Shown: positions 33,847 to 42,635, counted from the stretch's first letter. The stretch: DNA of 64,000 nucleotides from Fusobacterium sp. IOR10 (GCF_010367435.1 NZ_WJWY01000009.1:1-64000); one strand, 5' to 3'. Notes: generated from the sequence alone by a model not told the origin. Numbers and translations are program-made.

Positions 33847-34806
33847 ATGAAGGAAAAAAGTTCTATAGGTAGGTTAATCATAGTTACTATTAGTCTTATT
33901 TTTATTATAGGTTGTGGAAGAGAAAGTGAAAATTTACAAGGTAAGGATAGGGAAGTGAGTAATTTTCTTACAATTGCAACAGGGCCAACAAGTGGGTTGT
34001 ATTATCCAATTGGATCATCCTTTGCAAAGGTTTTAAAAAAATTAGGGTACAGAACTTCTGTGCAATCAACAGGTGGTTCAGTTGAAAATATAAACTTAAT
34101 ACTTAATAAATCAGCTGATTTAGCCATAGCCATGTCAGATTCAGTGGATCAGTCTAAAAATTCAAATGAATTAAGAGCTTTAACAGGTCTATACCCAAAC
34201 TATGTTCAACTAGTTACAATAAAGAAAAACAAAATAAATAAATTTGAAGATTTAAAGGGTAAGAGAGTAGGGATAGGAGCATTTAACTCAGGTGTTGAAC
34301 TAAATGCTAGAATGATGTATGAAGCTCATGGGATGAGTTATAAAGATAGTGTAGTGCAGTATCTAAATTATGGTGATGCTGTGGAAAAAATGAGAGATGG
34401 TTTGGTAGACGCTATATTTGTAACAAGTGGTATCCCAAATGAAACTATAATGGAGTTAAAAAAAGATGCAGATATGGTTTTAGTCCCAATTACAGGAAAA
34501 GGGATGAAGAATCTAATGGAAAAATATCCCTTCTTTGTTGAAGATATTATTCCAGCTGAAATTTATGGAACAGATAAAGATATAAAAACAGCATCAGTTA
34601 GAAATATTATGTTAGTTAGAAAAGATTTACCAGAGGATGTTGTATATAAAATTACAAAGGGGATATTTGAAAATATTAAAAGTATTAAATCTTCCCACAT
34701 AGCATCTCAACAAAATATTTCTTTGGAAAATTCACAAAAGGGTGTGAAAATAAAATTTCACCCAGGAGCAATAAAATACTATAAAGAACAAGGACTGATG
34801 AAGTAA
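33847..34806 (+). CDS. TAXI-family solute-binding lipoprotein
   Basis: 319 residues. A lipoprotein signal with lipobox FIIGC (Cys23) anchors it outside the membrane. The mature part has the TAXI signature LTIATGPTSGLYYPIGSSFAK and the second block LKGKRVGIGAFNSGVELNARMM. TAXI proteins normally feed TRAP transporters for glutamate-like or other carboxylates, but no TRAP membrane subunit is encoded here; the next gene is an AspT-type exchanger. It may hand its ligand to the upstream kinase or to a distant permease. Confidence 0.88.
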   Translation: MKEKSSIGRLIIVTISLIFIIGCGRESENLQGKDREVSNFLTIATGPTSGLYYPIGSSFAKVLKKLGYRTSVQSTGGSVENINLILNKSADLAIAMSDSVDQSKNSNELRALTGLYPNYVQLVTIKKNKINKFEDLKGKRVGIGAFNSGVELNARMMYEAHGMSYKDSVVQYLNYGDAVEKMRDGLVDAIFVTSGIPNETIMELKKDADMVLVPITGKGMKNLMEKYPFFVEDIIPAEIYGTDKDIKTASVRNIMLVRKDLPEDVVYKITKGIFENIKSIKSSHIASQQNISLENSQKGVKIKFHPGAIKYYKEQGLMK

Positions 34807-34891
34807 TATAAAAGTCACTCCTTGGATATTAAAGTAAATAATATGTACTTATATAAAGTATTATTTTAAATAAAATTTGAGGAGGCAAATT

Positions 34892-36307
34892 ATGGAATTT
34901 AATTTGACGGCGTTTATATTTAATCCATTTGTACTAATATTTTTAGTTATGACACTTGGAAATTTATTTGGGAGAATAAAGTTTGGTAAGTTCAACTTTG
35001 GAATTACAGGAACTTTATTTGTGGGACTTTTTGTAGGATATTTATTAACTAAATATGGTGTAACTTTTGCAGAAACAAGTAGCTATTATGCAAGAGCACA
35101 AAGTGTAATTAGAGGAAAAGTTATAGGAAGACCTATATTATTCTTCTCATTACTAATATTCATCATAGCAACAGGACTTTTAGCAGCAAAGGACATGAGA
35201 TATGCTATTAGAAAGTTTGGAAGACAATTTGTTATGTTAGCTATATTAGTACCATTTATAGGAGCAGTTTCATCTTATGGATTATCTAAATTATTTGCAG
35301 GAGTTAGTCCATATCAAATTACAGGAACTTATACTGGAGCTCTAACAAGTTCAGCAGGACTTGCAGCAGCAATTGAATCATCAGAATTAGAATCAAAAAG
35401 ATTAACAGTTGAGTATCCTAATTTAAAAGAAGAGTCAAGAACAAAAATATTAGCAATTATAAATAAAGCTAATATTAGAGATGCTGAACTACAACATAAG
35501 GAAATTCCTGAAACTTTAACAATAGATAATACAAAAGCAATAGATCAAAAAGATGCAGAAACATTTATATTAGAAGCAAAAGCAGGAGTAGGAGTAGGAC
35601 ATTCAATAGGATATCCATTTGGAGTATTATTCTTAATCTTAGGTGTTAACTTTATACCAAAACTTTTTGGATTTAGTCCAGAAGAAGAAAAGAAAAAATA
35701 TTTTGCTCAAAAGAAAAAAGATTTAGAAGAAGCTGGAGTGGAAGAAAATCAAGTGCCAGAGGTTAAAATGGACTTTGTTGCATTCTCACTTGCAGGATTC
35801 TTAGGATATTTCTTAGGAAGTATTAAATTCCATATTGGACCTTTAGGAACTTTAGGATTAGGAAGTATTGGTGGATCAATTATAGTTTCTTTAATATTAG
35901 GATCTATTGGGAAAATAGGACCAATTAATTTCCGTATGAACTCAGATATTTTAGGAAAAATGAGAACTTATTTCCTAGCAATATTCTTAGCAGGAACTGG
36001 AGTTAACTACGGTTATCGTGTTGTTCAAGCAATATCAGGAGATGGAATCTCAATAGTTGTAGTTTCAATATTAGTAGCAATTATTTCAATACTAATAGCT
36101 TTCTTAGTAGGACACTATATATTCCATATAAACTGGATGTTATTATCAGGTGCAATCACTGGTGGAATGACATCAGCTCCAGGACTTGGAGCAGCAATAG
36201 ATGCAGTTGGTTGTGATGAGCCAGCAATAGCTTACGGAGCAACTCAACCTTTAGCAACACTGTTTATGGTAATATTCTCAATTATAATCCATAAACTTCC
36301 TATATAA
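34892..36307 (+). CDS. AspT/YidE/YbjL-family exchanger
   Basis: About 471 residues. Two hydrophobic halves are separated by a hydrophilic stretch (about residues 165-275). Each half carries the duplicated family signature: TGTYTGALTSSAGLAAAIESSE in part one and SGAITGGMTSAPGLGAA in part two. Characterised members exchange aspartate and alanine. ATG 34892 after GAGGAGG is chosen over an upstream TTG that lies within the ribosome site. It is expressed with the TAXI gene from the sigma-54 promoter and closed by a strong terminator. Confidence 0.82.
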   Translation: MEFNLTAFIFNPFVLIFLVMTLGNLFGRIKFGKFNFGITGTLFVGLFVGYLLTKYGVTFAETSSYYARAQSVIRGKVIGRPILFFSLLIFIIATGLLAAKDMRYAIRKFGRQFVMLAILVPFIGAVSSYGLSKLFAGVSPYQITGTYTGALTSSAGLAAAIESSELESKRLTVEYPNLKEESRTKILAIINKANIRDAELQHKEIPETLTIDNTKAIDQKDAETFILEAKAGVGVGHSIGYPFGVLFLILGVNFIPKLFGFSPEEEKKKYFAQKKKDLEEAGVEENQVPEVKMDFVAFSLAGFLGYFLGSIKFHIGPLGTLGLGSIGGSIIVSLILGSIGKIGPINFRMNSDILGKMRTYFLAIFLAGTGVNYGYRVVQAISGDGISIVVVSILVAIISILIAFLVGHYIFHINWMLLSGAITGGMTSAPGLGAAIDAVGCDEPAIAYGATQPLATLFMVIFSIIIHKLPI

Positions 36308-36336
36308 AAATATATATTTAGCTAAAAAAATCTCAG

Positions 36337-36369
36337 AAAAAAGACAAGAATTAATTCTTGTCTTTTTTT
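36337..36369 (+). terminator. Terminator after the AspT-type gene
   Basis: GACAAGAATT followed by its complement AATTCTTGTC (36343-36362), with A's before and T's after: a perfect bidirectional terminator. Confidence 0.9.
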
Positions 36370-36390
36370 ATTTTTTGAAAATTTACAAAC

Positions 36391-36500
36391 CTAGTATTAT
36401 ATTTTACTGTTTTAGGTTAATTTAAGACTATTTAAATTTTATTTAATAAATTTTAATGAAATTATAGGTTAAATATATATTCCTATAAAAAAATAGGTTT
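36391..36500 (+). promoter_or_regulatory. Repeated TAGGTT sites upstream of the BMC operon
   Basis: TAGGTTWA-type sites occur in direct orientation at about 36413, 36465 and 36494, and an inverted copy (AAACCTA) at about 36386-36392. CCTAT/ATAGG halves also form a short inverted repeat at 36482-36497. TATAAT-like boxes lie at 36523 and 36555, so a promoter probably lies between the repeats and the gene at 36636. They are candidate sites for the AraC-type response regulator encoded at 46559. The rest of 36370-36635 shows no gene. Confidence 0.4.
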
Positions 36501-36635
36501 AAAATTTACATGTTTTAGTCTGTATAATATTAACAATACTGTGTAATGATTATGTATAATTAGATTATAAAAGTTCAATATGATTATAAAAAATACAAAT
36601 AATGTAAGGATAAAATATATTAAGGAGGAGAATGT

Positions 36636-39209
36636 ATGTTAGAAAAAGGTTTCACAAAGGCAAATGAAAGAGTTGAAAAGTTAAAATTAGAAATTGTAAA
36701 TGCGGTTCCATACGTGGAATCAGAAAGAGCAGTTTTAGCAACAGAAGCTTACAAGGAGTCAGAAAAGTTAGTTCCAATTTTAAGACGTGCAAAGGTTGCT
36801 GAAAAAATATTTAACAATCTACCTATTACAATTCGTGACAATGAACTTGTAGTTGGCTCTATAACAAAACATCCAAGATCAACTGAGATTTGTCCAGAAT
36901 TTTCTTTTGACTGGGTAGAAAAAGAATTTGATACTATGGGGAAAAGATTAGCTGACCCCTTTGAAATTCAAGATGAAACAAAAAAAGAACTTAGTGAAAT
37001 ATTTAAATATTGGCCAGGAAAAACAACTAGTGAATATGCAGATTCCCTTATGACTCAAGAAACTAAAGACTGTATTGCAAATGGTGTTTTCACTGTTGGC
37101 AACTATTTTTATGGTGGTGTTGGTCATGTTTCTGTTGACTATGGAAAAGTTTTAAAAATTGGATTTAAAGGAATAATTGCTCAAAGTATAAAAGCTAAAA
37201 ATAATATGGACTTAAGTGATCCAAACTACATTAAAAAAAATCAATTCTATGATGCAGTTGTTATTACATATACAGCTGCTATAAATTTTGCCCATAGATA
37301 TGCTGAAAAAGCTTTGGATTTAGCAAAAATTGAAACTAATCAAACAAGAAAGATGGAATTATTAAAAATAGCTGAAAATTGTGCTAGAGTTCCAGAGAAT
37401 GGAGCTAGAAATTTCTATGAAGCTTGCCAATCTTTTTGGTTTGTACAAATTATGATGCAAATTGAATCAAGTGGTCATTCTATATCTCCAGGTCGTTTTG
37501 ATCAGTATATGTATCCTTATTATAGAGATGATGAAAATATAAGTAAAGAAGAAGCTCAAGAATTAATTGATTGCATTTGGGTTAAATTAAATGACATAAA
37601 TAAAACCCGTGATGAAGTTTCAGCTCAAGCCTTTGCAGGATATGCAGTATTTCAAAATCTAGGAGTTGGTGGTCAAACTAGTGACGGATTAGATGCTACT
37701 AATGAAATATCATATATGTGTATGGAAGCATGTGCTCGTGTTAAGTTACCAGCACCATCTTTTTCAATTAGAGTATGGCAAGGTTCCCCAGAAGAATTTT
37801 TATATAGAGCTTGTGAACTTGCTCGTTTAGGGTTAGGAGTTCCAGCTATGTATAATGATGAAGTTATTATACCAGCTTTAACAAATAGAGGATTGTCCTT
37901 AGCAGATGCAAGGGAATATTGTATTATTGGTTGTGTTGAACCACAATGTCCACATAAAACTGAAGGATGGCATGACGCAGCTTTCTTTAATGTTGCAAAA
38001 GTTTTAGAAATAACTTTGAATAATGGGAAAGTTGGAGATAAACAATTAGGACCTATTACTGGTAACATGACAAACTTTAAAAATATGGATGACTTCTTTG
38101 AGGCATTTAAAAAACAAATGAAATATTTTATCTATCACCTTGCTGAGGCTGATAATTGTGTAGATATGGCTCATGCAGATAGATGTCCACTTCCTTTCCA
38201 TTCAGCCCTTGTGGATGACTGTATAGGCAGAGGAATGTCAGCACAAGAGGGAGGAGCAATATATAATTTCACAGGACCACAAGCATTTGGGATTGCTGAT
38301 TCAGGAGATTCAGTTTATTCAATGAAGAAGAATGTTTTTGATGAAGGAAGAGTTTCCCTTGAAGAATTGAGAAAAGCTATGGATAATAATTATGGATATC
38401 CAGTAGGAACAGGAATGTCAGGTTATAAAGGTGAATCAAATTGTAGTTCTAAAGCTTCTAATTCAAGTAATAATATGACAGAAATGGAAATTTATGAACA
38501 AGTTAAAAAGATATTATCAGCTAGCGGTTCAATAGATATATCTGAAATACAAAAAAAATTATCTGAAAATGAAAATAATGAGATTTCATCACCTGAAACA
38601 GCTAATAAATATAACAGAATCAAATTAATAATGGAAGATGCCCCTTGTTTTGGGAATGATATTGATGAAGTGGATATGATAGCTCGTAAATGTGCAAGAA
38701 TTTATTGTCTTGAAGTTGAAAAATATAAAAATCCACGTGGAGGACAATTCCAAGCTGGAATATATCCAGTTTCAGCAAATGTATTATTTGGAAAAGATGT
38801 TTTAGCATTACCAGATGGTAGACTTGCAAAGACTCCTTTAGCTGATGGAGTATCTCCAAGAGCAGGTAAGGACGTAAATGGTCCAACAGCAGCAGCAAAT
38901 TCTGTATCAAAATTAGATCATTTTATAGCTTCAAATGGAACTCTTTATAATCAAAAATTCTTACCAGCAACTGTGGCAGGAGAACAAGGTCTTAAGAATT
39001 TTGTATCTCATGTAAGAAGTTTCTTTGACCATAAAGGAATGCATGTTCAATTTAATGTTGTAGACAAGAAGACATTAGTTGCAGCACAAAAAGAACCTGA
39101 AAAACATAAGGATTTAGTTGTTAGAGTTGCAGGATATAGTGCACATTTTGTAACCCTTGCAAAGGAAGTTCAAGATGATATTATAGCTCGTACAGAACAT
39201 AGCTTTTAG
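36636..39209 (+). CDS. Glycyl-radical diol dehydratase (1,2-propanediol/glycerol dehydratase), BMC-associated
   Basis: 857-residue glycyl radical enzyme that dehydrates a vicinal diol to an aldehyde without B12. The residues known from Clostridium butyricum glycerol dehydratase fall at the same numbers: H164, H281, S282, C433 (thiyl radical) and E435 in IIGCVEPQ, and D447. The radical glycine is G833 in VVRVAGYSAHF. Position 339 is Phe where the glycerol enzyme has Tyr, which could favour propanediol. Cys-to-Gly spacing is 400 residues versus about 330 in related enzymes, because of an insert at about 588-660 containing an amphipathic helix (MTEMEIYEQVKKILSASG) that looks like an encapsulation peptide. 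AAGGAGG precedes the ATG. Confidence 0.9.
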   Translation: MLEKGFTKANERVEKLKLEIVNAVPYVESERAVLATEAYKESEKLVPILRRAKVAEKIFNNLPITIRDNELVVGSITKHPRSTEICPEFSFDWVEKEFDTMGKRLADPFEIQDETKKELSEIFKYWPGKTTSEYADSLMTQETKDCIANGVFTVGNYFYGGVGHVSVDYGKVLKIGFKGIIAQSIKAKNNMDLSDPNYIKKNQFYDAVVITYTAAINFAHRYAEKALDLAKIETNQTRKMELLKIAENCARVPENGARNFYEACQSFWFVQIMMQIESSGHSISPGRFDQYMYPYYRDDENISKEEAQELIDCIWVKLNDINKTRDEVSAQAFAGYAVFQNLGVGGQTSDGLDATNEISYMCMEACARVKLPAPSFSIRVWQGSPEEFLYRACELARLGLGVPAMYNDEVIIPALTNRGLSLADAREYCIIGCVEPQCPHKTEGWHDAAFFNVAKVLEITLNNGKVGDKQLGPITGNMTNFKNMDDFFEAFKKQMKYFIYHLAEADNCVDMAHADRCPLPFHSALVDDCIGRGMSAQEGGAIYNFTGPQAFGIADSGDSVYSMKKNVFDEGRVSLEELRKAMDNNYGYPVGTGMSGYKGESNCSSKASNSSNNMTEMEIYEQVKKILSASGSIDISEIQKKLSENENNEISSPETANKYNRIKLIMEDAPCFGNDIDEVDMIARKCARIYCLEVEKYKNPRGGQFQAGIYPVSANVLFGKDVLALPDGRLAKTPLADGVSPRAGKDVNGPTAAANSVSKLDHFIASNGTLYNQKFLPATVAGEQGLKNFVSHVRSFFDHKGMHVQFNVVDKKTLVAAQKEPEKHKDLVVRVAGYSAHFVTLAKEVQDDIIARTEHSF

Positions 39210-39231
39210 AATAAAATAGGGAGTTGTTGAT

Positions 39232-40152
39232 ATGGATATAGGATATGAAACTACAGGAAATGTTTTTGATATACAAAGATATTCTATTCATGATGGACCT
39301 GGTATTAGAACAATAGTATTCTTAAAGGGATGCCCACTAAAATGCAAATGGTGTTGTAATCCAGAATCTCAAACATTACAACCAGTTGTAATGTTTAAAG
39401 AAGACAATTGTATACATTGCGGTGAATGCATCAAAGCTTGCCCAAAAGGTGCTATAAGTTTAGATAATTTAAATTTTATAGATAGAAATTTATGTAATGG
39501 TTGTGGTGAATGTGCAAATGTTTGCTTAACAGGGGCTTTAACTATGAAAGGAGAAGAACTTACAGTTCAAGAAATAATAAAAGAACTAAAAAAGGATGCT
39601 ATAACATATAGAAGATCTGGAGGAGGAATCACTCTTTCAGGGGGAGAACCTCTTTTACAACATAAATTTTCAATTGAAATATTAAAAGCTTGTAAGTCTC
39701 AAGGGTGGAGTACAGCAATAGAAACAACAGGCTATACTGAAGATCTTCATGTTTTAGAAGAGATATTACCATATTTAGACTTGGTTCTTTTTGATATAAA
39801 ATCTATAGATAATGATATACATAAAAAATATACAGGAGTCTCAAATGAATTAATATTAAAAAATGCTTTAACTGTTTCCAAATTAGCAAAAAAAATGGTA
39901 GTGCGTATACCAACAATAAAAGGAGTTAATGCTTCAGTGGAAGGAATGCAGAAAATATGTGATTTTGTAAAAACTTTAAACAATATAAAGACAATACATA
40001 TTTTACCATATCATACTTATGGAGCTAATAAATATAAATTATTAGGAAGAGAGTATCCTATGGGAGAAATTGAAACTTTAACTCAGGAAGAAATAAATAA
40101 TTTTGAAGACATAATTAAAAAAAATGGTTTTAGGTGTATTATAGGCGGCTAA
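39232..40152 (+). CDS. Glycyl-radical-enzyme activase (radical SAM)
   Basis: 306 residues. The radical SAM cluster motif CX3CX2C is C34, C38, C41 in GCPLKCKWC. A two-cluster ferredoxin insert follows with CIHCGECIKACP and CNGCGECANVC, as in diol-dehydratase and choline-lyase activases. The SAM-binding GGE motif is in ITLSGGEPLL. It abstracts hydrogen from G833 of the enzyme encoded 22 bases upstream. A SAM synthetase in the same locus can supply its cosubstrate. Confidence 0.95.
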   Translation: MDIGYETTGNVFDIQRYSIHDGPGIRTIVFLKGCPLKCKWCCNPESQTLQPVVMFKEDNCIHCGECIKACPKGAISLDNLNFIDRNLCNGCGECANVCLTGALTMKGEELTVQEIIKELKKDAITYRRSGGGITLSGGEPLLQHKFSIEILKACKSQGWSTAIETTGYTEDLHVLEEILPYLDLVLFDIKSIDNDIHKKYTGVSNELILKNALTVSKLAKKMVVRIPTIKGVNASVEGMQKICDFVKTLNNIKTIHILPYHTYGANKYKLLGREYPMGEIETLTQEEINNFEDIIKKNGFRCIIGG

Positions 40153-40170
40153 ATCAAGGAGGAATCGTTA

Positions 40171-40977
40171 ATGGATGAAAAAATATTGGAGAAAATGATG
40201 AAACAAGTTTCATCAGAATTGGGATTAAATAAAGAAGAAACAAAAAAAGAAGAAGAAAAAAAGACAACAACACAAGAAAAATTTTCAGATTTAGGTATAA
40301 CTGAATATGTTGGTACAGCTATTGGAGATACTATAGGTTTAGTTATTGCTGGAGTAGATCCAATGTTAGTGGATACTATGAAATTAGGAAAATATAGATC
40401 AATTGGAATTATAGGGGGAAGAACAGGTGCAGGACCACAAATAATGGCAGTTGATGAAGCTGTAAAAGCTACAAATACAGAAGTTATATCAGTGGAATTA
40501 CCTAGAGATACAAAGGGAGGAGCTGGTCATGGATCTCTTATAATAATTGGTGCTGATGATGTGTCTGATGCAAGAAGAGCAGTTGAAATAGCCCTTGAAA
40601 CTTTACCAAAATATTTTGGAGATGTATATGGAAATGAAGCAGGACATCTTGAATTCCAATATACAGCTAGAGCAAGCTATTGTTTGGAAAAGGCCTTGGG
40701 AGCTCCCTTGGGAAAAGCCTTTGGAATGGTATGTGCTGGACCAGCTGCTATAGCTGTAGTTCTTGCAGATGTTGCAGTAAAAGCAGCAAATGTTGAAGTA
40801 ATAGGATATTGTTCTCCTAAAAATGGTGGAACAAGTTATTCAAACGAGGTTATTTTATTAATTACAGGTGATTCTGGTGCTGTTAGACAATCTATAAAAA
40901 CATCCATAGAGTTAGGTAAAAAATTACTTGGAACATTGGGAGATGAACCTAAATCAACTACAGTTCCATATATTTAA
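40171..40977 (+). CDS. pduB: BMC shell protein, PduB-type trimer
   Basis: 268 residues, two tandem BMC domains. TEYVGTAIGDTIGLVIAGVD and IIGGRTGAGPQIMAVDEAVK closely follow PduB of the B12-dependent propanediol compartment. The N-terminal extension (EKILEKMMKQVSSELGL, then a Lys/Glu linker) is an amphipathic helix like that of PduB, thought to link shell and core. It forms a facet trimer with a central pore. Confidence 0.93.
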   Translation: MDEKILEKMMKQVSSELGLNKEETKKEEEKKTTTQEKFSDLGITEYVGTAIGDTIGLVIAGVDPMLVDTMKLGKYRSIGIIGGRTGAGPQIMAVDEAVKATNTEVISVELPRDTKGGAGHGSLIIIGADDVSDARRAVEIALETLPKYFGDVYGNEAGHLEFQYTARASYCLEKALGAPLGKAFGMVCAGPAAIAVVLADVAVKAANVEVIGYCSPKNGGTSYSNEVILLITGDSGAVRQSIKTSIELGKKLLGTLGDEPKSTTVPYI

Positions 40978-41019
40978 AATTTAAATTAATAAAACAAAAA
41001 AATATTAAGGAGGAAAATT

Positions 41020-41304
41020 ATGATTTCAGATGCATTGGGAATGATTGAAACTAAAGGATTGGTAGGTGCAATAGAAGCAGCAGATGCCATGGTTAAAGCA
41101 GCAAATGTAACTTTAGTAGGATATGAAAAAATAGGTTCAGGTCTTGTAACTGTTATGGTAAGAGGAGATGTAGGAGCTGTGAAAGCAGCAACTGATGCAG
41201 GAGTAGCAGCAGCTAGAAATGTAGGAGAGGTTGTTTCAACACATGTTATTCCTCGTCCTCATTCAGACACTGAGAAAATTTTACCAACAATAGTAACTAA
41301 ATAA
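41020..41304 (+). CDS. BMC-H shell protein (PduA-like), copy 1
   Basis: 94 residues, single BMC domain forming hexameric shell tiles. It contains [39 protein letters not shown] and the edge motif [14 protein letters not shown]. The pore loop is KIGSG. It is close to the copy at 48787. AAGGAGG precedes the ATG and a hairpin follows the stop, fitting high expression. Confidence 0.95.
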   Translation: MISDALGMIETKGLVGAIEAADAMVKAANVTLVGYEKIGSGLVTVMVRGDVGAVKAATDAGVAAARNVGEVVSTHVIPRPHSDTEKILPTIVTK

Positions 41305-41311
41305 GTAAATT

Positions 41312-41343
41312 GCATAGCAAGGGAAATTGTTCTCTTGTTATGT
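41312..41343 (+). promoter_or_regulatory. Intercistronic hairpin after the shell gene
   Basis: GCATAGCAAGGGAA (41312-41325) pairs with TTCTCTTGTTATGT (41330-41343): 14 pairs, three of them wobble, with a 4-base loop. The tail is not T-rich enough for a full terminator. It may protect the shell mRNA or partly terminate, so that the first genes are made in excess. Confidence 0.6.
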
Positions 41344-41387
41344 TTATATAAACCATTTAGTAATTAGGATAGTAATTGAGGTTAATT

Positions 41388-42122
41388 ATGGAAATAGATG
41401 AAAAAACTTTAAAAAATATAATACAAAGAATCCTTCAGGAATATTTATTAGAAAAAAAAGAATTACCTAAAATTAAAAAGAAAGATGTTTATATTATTTT
41501 AGGAAGACAATGGAGTGAAAAATACAATATTTTTTTTAAAGGAAATAAATTAAATGAAAAATATAATGTTTTTACAGTTTTTCAGAGAAATGGATCTAGT
41601 AAATTTGAAACTTTAAAAAATTTAGAGGAAATTGGAACCATCTTATATGATGATACAGTGGAACTAAAGGCTTTAAAAAATTATAAGACTATATTTCCAG
41701 TTGTTTCACAAGAACTTATAACAAAAATTGCACTGTGTATAGATGATATTTTTGAAACAAAGTGGATAAAAAATTGTTTTCGTAAAGGTCAAGAAATAGA
41801 AATGTTAACTTCTGGTTTTGAAATATTTACAGGAAAGGAACCTAAAAAATATATTGAAAAAATTAAAGAATATTATAAAACAGTTTTAACTTATAATATA
41901 AAAATTAAAAGTGAAAATATAGCTAACAACAAGAAAGATGTTTTTAAAGACATTAAAAATAAAAATACTGGTGCAAATAATAATAGAAAAATAATTACAT
42001 ATAAGGATGTAATTACCAGTGAAGTTAATAATAAAATAATTATTAATAAAGGGGATATAATAACTGAATCTGCAAAGGATTTAGCATTAAAATTAAATTT
42101 AGAAATTGTAAATAATTTTTAA
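41388..42122 (+). CDS. BMC-locus protein, TIGR02536-like
   Basis: About 244 residues. The N terminus is an amphipathic helix (EKTLKNIIQRILQEYLL) like the encapsulation peptides of the enzymes nearby. The middle is weakly conserved. The end (VITSEVNNKIIINKGDIITE, then SAKDLALKLN) resembles the C-terminal part of ethanolamine-utilisation-associated proteins of the TIGR02536 type, found in many compartment loci and of unknown function. ATG 41388 follows TTGAGGT; an upstream TTG is less likely. Probably a core or assembly protein. Confidence 0.6.
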   Translation: MEIDEKTLKNIIQRILQEYLLEKKELPKIKKKDVYIILGRQWSEKYNIFFKGNKLNEKYNVFTVFQRNGSSKFETLKNLEEIGTILYDDTVELKALKNYKTIFPVVSQELITKIALCIDDIFETKWIKNCFRKGQEIEMLTSGFEIFTGKEPKKYIEKIKEYYKTVLTYNIKIKSENIANNKKDVFKDIKNKNTGANNNRKIITYKDVITSEVNNKIIINKGDIITESAKDLALKLNLEIVNNF

Positions 42123-42170
42123 AGATAAATATAAAATTATATCTTATTTTTAAAAAAGTGAGGTGAAAAG

Positions 42171-42635
42171 ATGAAGGAATCCTTGGGCTTGATAGAGGTG
42201 AAGGGATTATCTGCAGCAGTATATATAGCTGATGTAATGGTTAAAACAGCCAATGTTAAATTACTTTCTTTAGAGAGAACTAGAGGAGTTGGATGGATTG
42301 TAATTAAAATTTTAGGAAATGTTGGAGCTGTGAATGCAGCGATAAATTCAGGGAAACAAATTAGTATGGAAAAAAATGAATATGTAACATCAAAGGTAAT
42401 TCCTAGACCATCTGATTTAATTGAAAAGGTTTTTTATAAAGATGATTGTAATTGTGAAAAACAAGAAAAGAAAGAAGTGACTGAAGCTAAAAAAGAGACA
42501 AGTAAGGAAATTGAAAAAAAAGTTATAAAAAACAAAGAAACTAATAATAAAGAAACTAATAATAAAGAAACTAATAATAAAGAAACTAATAATAAAAATA
42601 AAGTTATAAAAAATAAGGAAGATGTAAAAAAGTAA
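42171..42635 (+). CDS. BMC-H shell protein with charged repeat tail
   Basis: 154 residues. The first 85 are a BMC domain diverged from the other two (LGLIEVKGLSAAVYIADVMV, TRGVGWIVIKILGNVGAV), with pore loop RTRGVG. The C-terminal 60 are a Lys/Glu-rich tail with four perfect KETNN repeats and Cys residues (DDCNCEK) at the junction. Extended BMC-H proteins such as PduK and EutK-like forms carry extra C-terminal domains facing one side of the shell. The tail probably faces the cytosol or lumen as a flexible tether. Confidence 0.85.
   Translation: MKESLGLIEVKGLSAAVYIADVMVKTANVKLLSLERTRGVGWIVIKILGNVGAVNAAINSGKQISMEKNEYVTSKVIPRPSDLIEKVFYKDDCNCEKQEKKEVTEAKKETSKEIEKKVIKNKETNNKETNNKETNNKETNNKNKVIKNKEDVKK
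42534..42593 (+). repeat. Four perfect 15-bp tandem repeats
   Basis: AAAGAAACTAATAAT is repeated four times without a mismatch, encoding KETNN four times in the tail of the extended BMC-H protein. Unit length is a multiple of three, so changes in copy number keep the frame. Confidence 0.95.

Noticed and set aside
36636-39209. Calling the glycyl radical enzyme choline trimethylamine-lyase (CutC)
   Set aside because: First impression from the GCVEPQ...EGWHDAAFFN block. H164, H281, S282 and D447 match the diol dehydratase active site instead, and no choline transporter or other choline gene is present.
42534-42593. Short CRISPR-like or intergenic repeat array
   Set aside because: The repeats are contiguous 15-mers without spacers and lie in a coding frame as KETNN.
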